The translations under genes and the position numbers were made by a program. Source: an uncultured Erysipelotrichaceae bacterium (GTDB taxonomy: Bacteria; Bacillota_I; Bacilli_A; RF39; UBA660). From it: a DNA stretch of 5,747 nt. Location of the stretch: NCBI GenBank assembly GCA_902766135.1, contig CACXCK010000077.1, forward strand, positions 1-5,747. The letters are read 5' to 3'. Under the pieces are notes generated by a model. It did not search any database. It was not told the DNA's origin and saw nothing but the letters and a program-made list of their open reading frames with translations. This document shows positions 5,309 to 5,747 of the stretch, piece after piece (position 1 is the stretch's first letter; each line of letters starts with the position of its first letter).

Positions 5309-5747
5309 ATGAAAAGCAAAAAACAAGGTTTAACGCTTTTAATAATAAGTATTTTAGTACTTACAATAGGCTTAACTTATGCTTATTATATGGCTCAAGT
5401 ACAGGGTACAGGAAATACGAATGCGGAGACTAGTGCTCGTACGGCAACGATTGGAGAGGTAGAGTTTTACGGTGAGGATACTTTTGATACATCAAATATA
5501 GGAAGAGATATTTATCCTGGTTTCATTGGTGTTCAAAAGTTTACAATTGGGCCTTATAGTGATGGACATGGAGTGTATGAAATAGACTTACAAGCAACTG
5601 TTCCAGCAGCATTTAATAATGACATAAAACTAACTATTTATAAAACAAGTGATAGTGATACAAACAGTATTGATAGTGAAGAAGGCTCTTTAACAGTTTC
5701 CAATAACAGATATGTAAAACAAGATAATTTATTAATAACTGGTAGTC
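5309..5747 (+). CDS. Secreted or membrane-anchored surface protein, TasA/CalY-like (3' end outside window)
   Basis: Open from ATG 5309 to the window edge (146 residues seen); the C terminus is missing. AGGAG at 5297-5301 is seven bases upstream, which fixes the start. A basic N-terminus (MKSKKQ) precedes a hydrophobic stretch at about 8-28 ending in GLTYAYYMAQ. Then come GTGNTNAETSARTATIGEVEF (33-53) and a polar, Thr/Asp/Ser-rich, beta-strand-like region with IYPGFIGVQKFTI (68-80). This layout (signal ending TYA plus aromatic, a short TGNT segment, a strand, then a PG turn and a strand) resembles the SipW-cognate signal class found on TasA/CalY biofilm fibre proteins. That link is an inference from layout, not a confident family match. 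The hydrophobic stretch could be a cleaved signal or a retained anchor. No signal peptidase gene is in the window. Its own promoter and the terminator upstream separate it from the gat operon. Confidence 0.7.
   Translation, partial: MKSKKQGLTLLIISILVLTIGLTYAYYMAQVQGTGNTNAETSARTATIGEVEFYGEDTFDTSNIGRDIYPGFIGVQKFTIGPYSDGHGVYEIDLQATVPAAFNNDIKLTIYKTSDSDTNSIDSEEGSLTVSNNRYVKQDNLLITGS

Overview
The window reads as a chromosomal piece from a very AT-rich, Gram-positive-type bacterium: a low-GC Bacillota or Bacilli lineage, possibly an uncultured gut clade related to the Mollicutes. This rests on a T-box riboswitch, strong AAGGAGG-like ribosome binding sites, a Firmicutes-style GatB without N-terminal cysteines, and heavy use of A/T-ending codons. 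The standard bacterial code applies: all ten Trp codons I could read in asnS and gatA are TGG, TAA, TAG and TGA all serve as stops, and no gene has an in-frame TGA. The lineage is inference; no rRNA or marker comparison was possible.

Layout. Positions 1-123 are an intergenic stretch. Its left edge carries, on the minus strand, a ribosome binding site and a possible promoter for a divergent gene that starts just outside the window. A plus-strand promoter (about 124-152) drives a T-box leader (about 161-357). The leader's specifier codon is AAC (Asn), and its tRNA-end-binding bulge fits a tRNA ending in GCCA, as expected for tRNA-Asn. It precedes a five-gene operon: asnS (378-1754), an unrecognised Tyr/Lys-rich 115-residue protein (1754-2101), gatC (2073-2366), gatA (2366-3793) and gatB (3790-5208). 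Every junction overlaps by 1 to 29 bases, so the genes are probably translationally coupled. A Rho-independent terminator begins inside the gatB stop codon (5207-5242). A new promoter (5253-5282) then drives a secreted or membrane-anchored protein that runs off the right edge (5309-5747).

How the genes work together. AsnRS charges tRNA-Asn directly. GatCAB amidates misacylated Glu-tRNA-Gln (and Asp-tRNA-Asn, where that is formed). An organism with AsnRS would normally need GatCAB for Gln-tRNA-Gln. Placing gatCAB behind an Asn-responsive T-box therefore ties Gln-tRNA supply, or a second route to Asn-tRNA, to the charging state of tRNA-Asn.

The enzymes are familiar families. The parts most worth a second look are the cross-wired regulation, unusual pairing possibilities inside the leader, the unknown protein placed between asnS and gatC, and the partial surface protein at the right end, which resembles the TasA/CalY class. 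I did not find convincing evidence of a wholly new multi-gene system.
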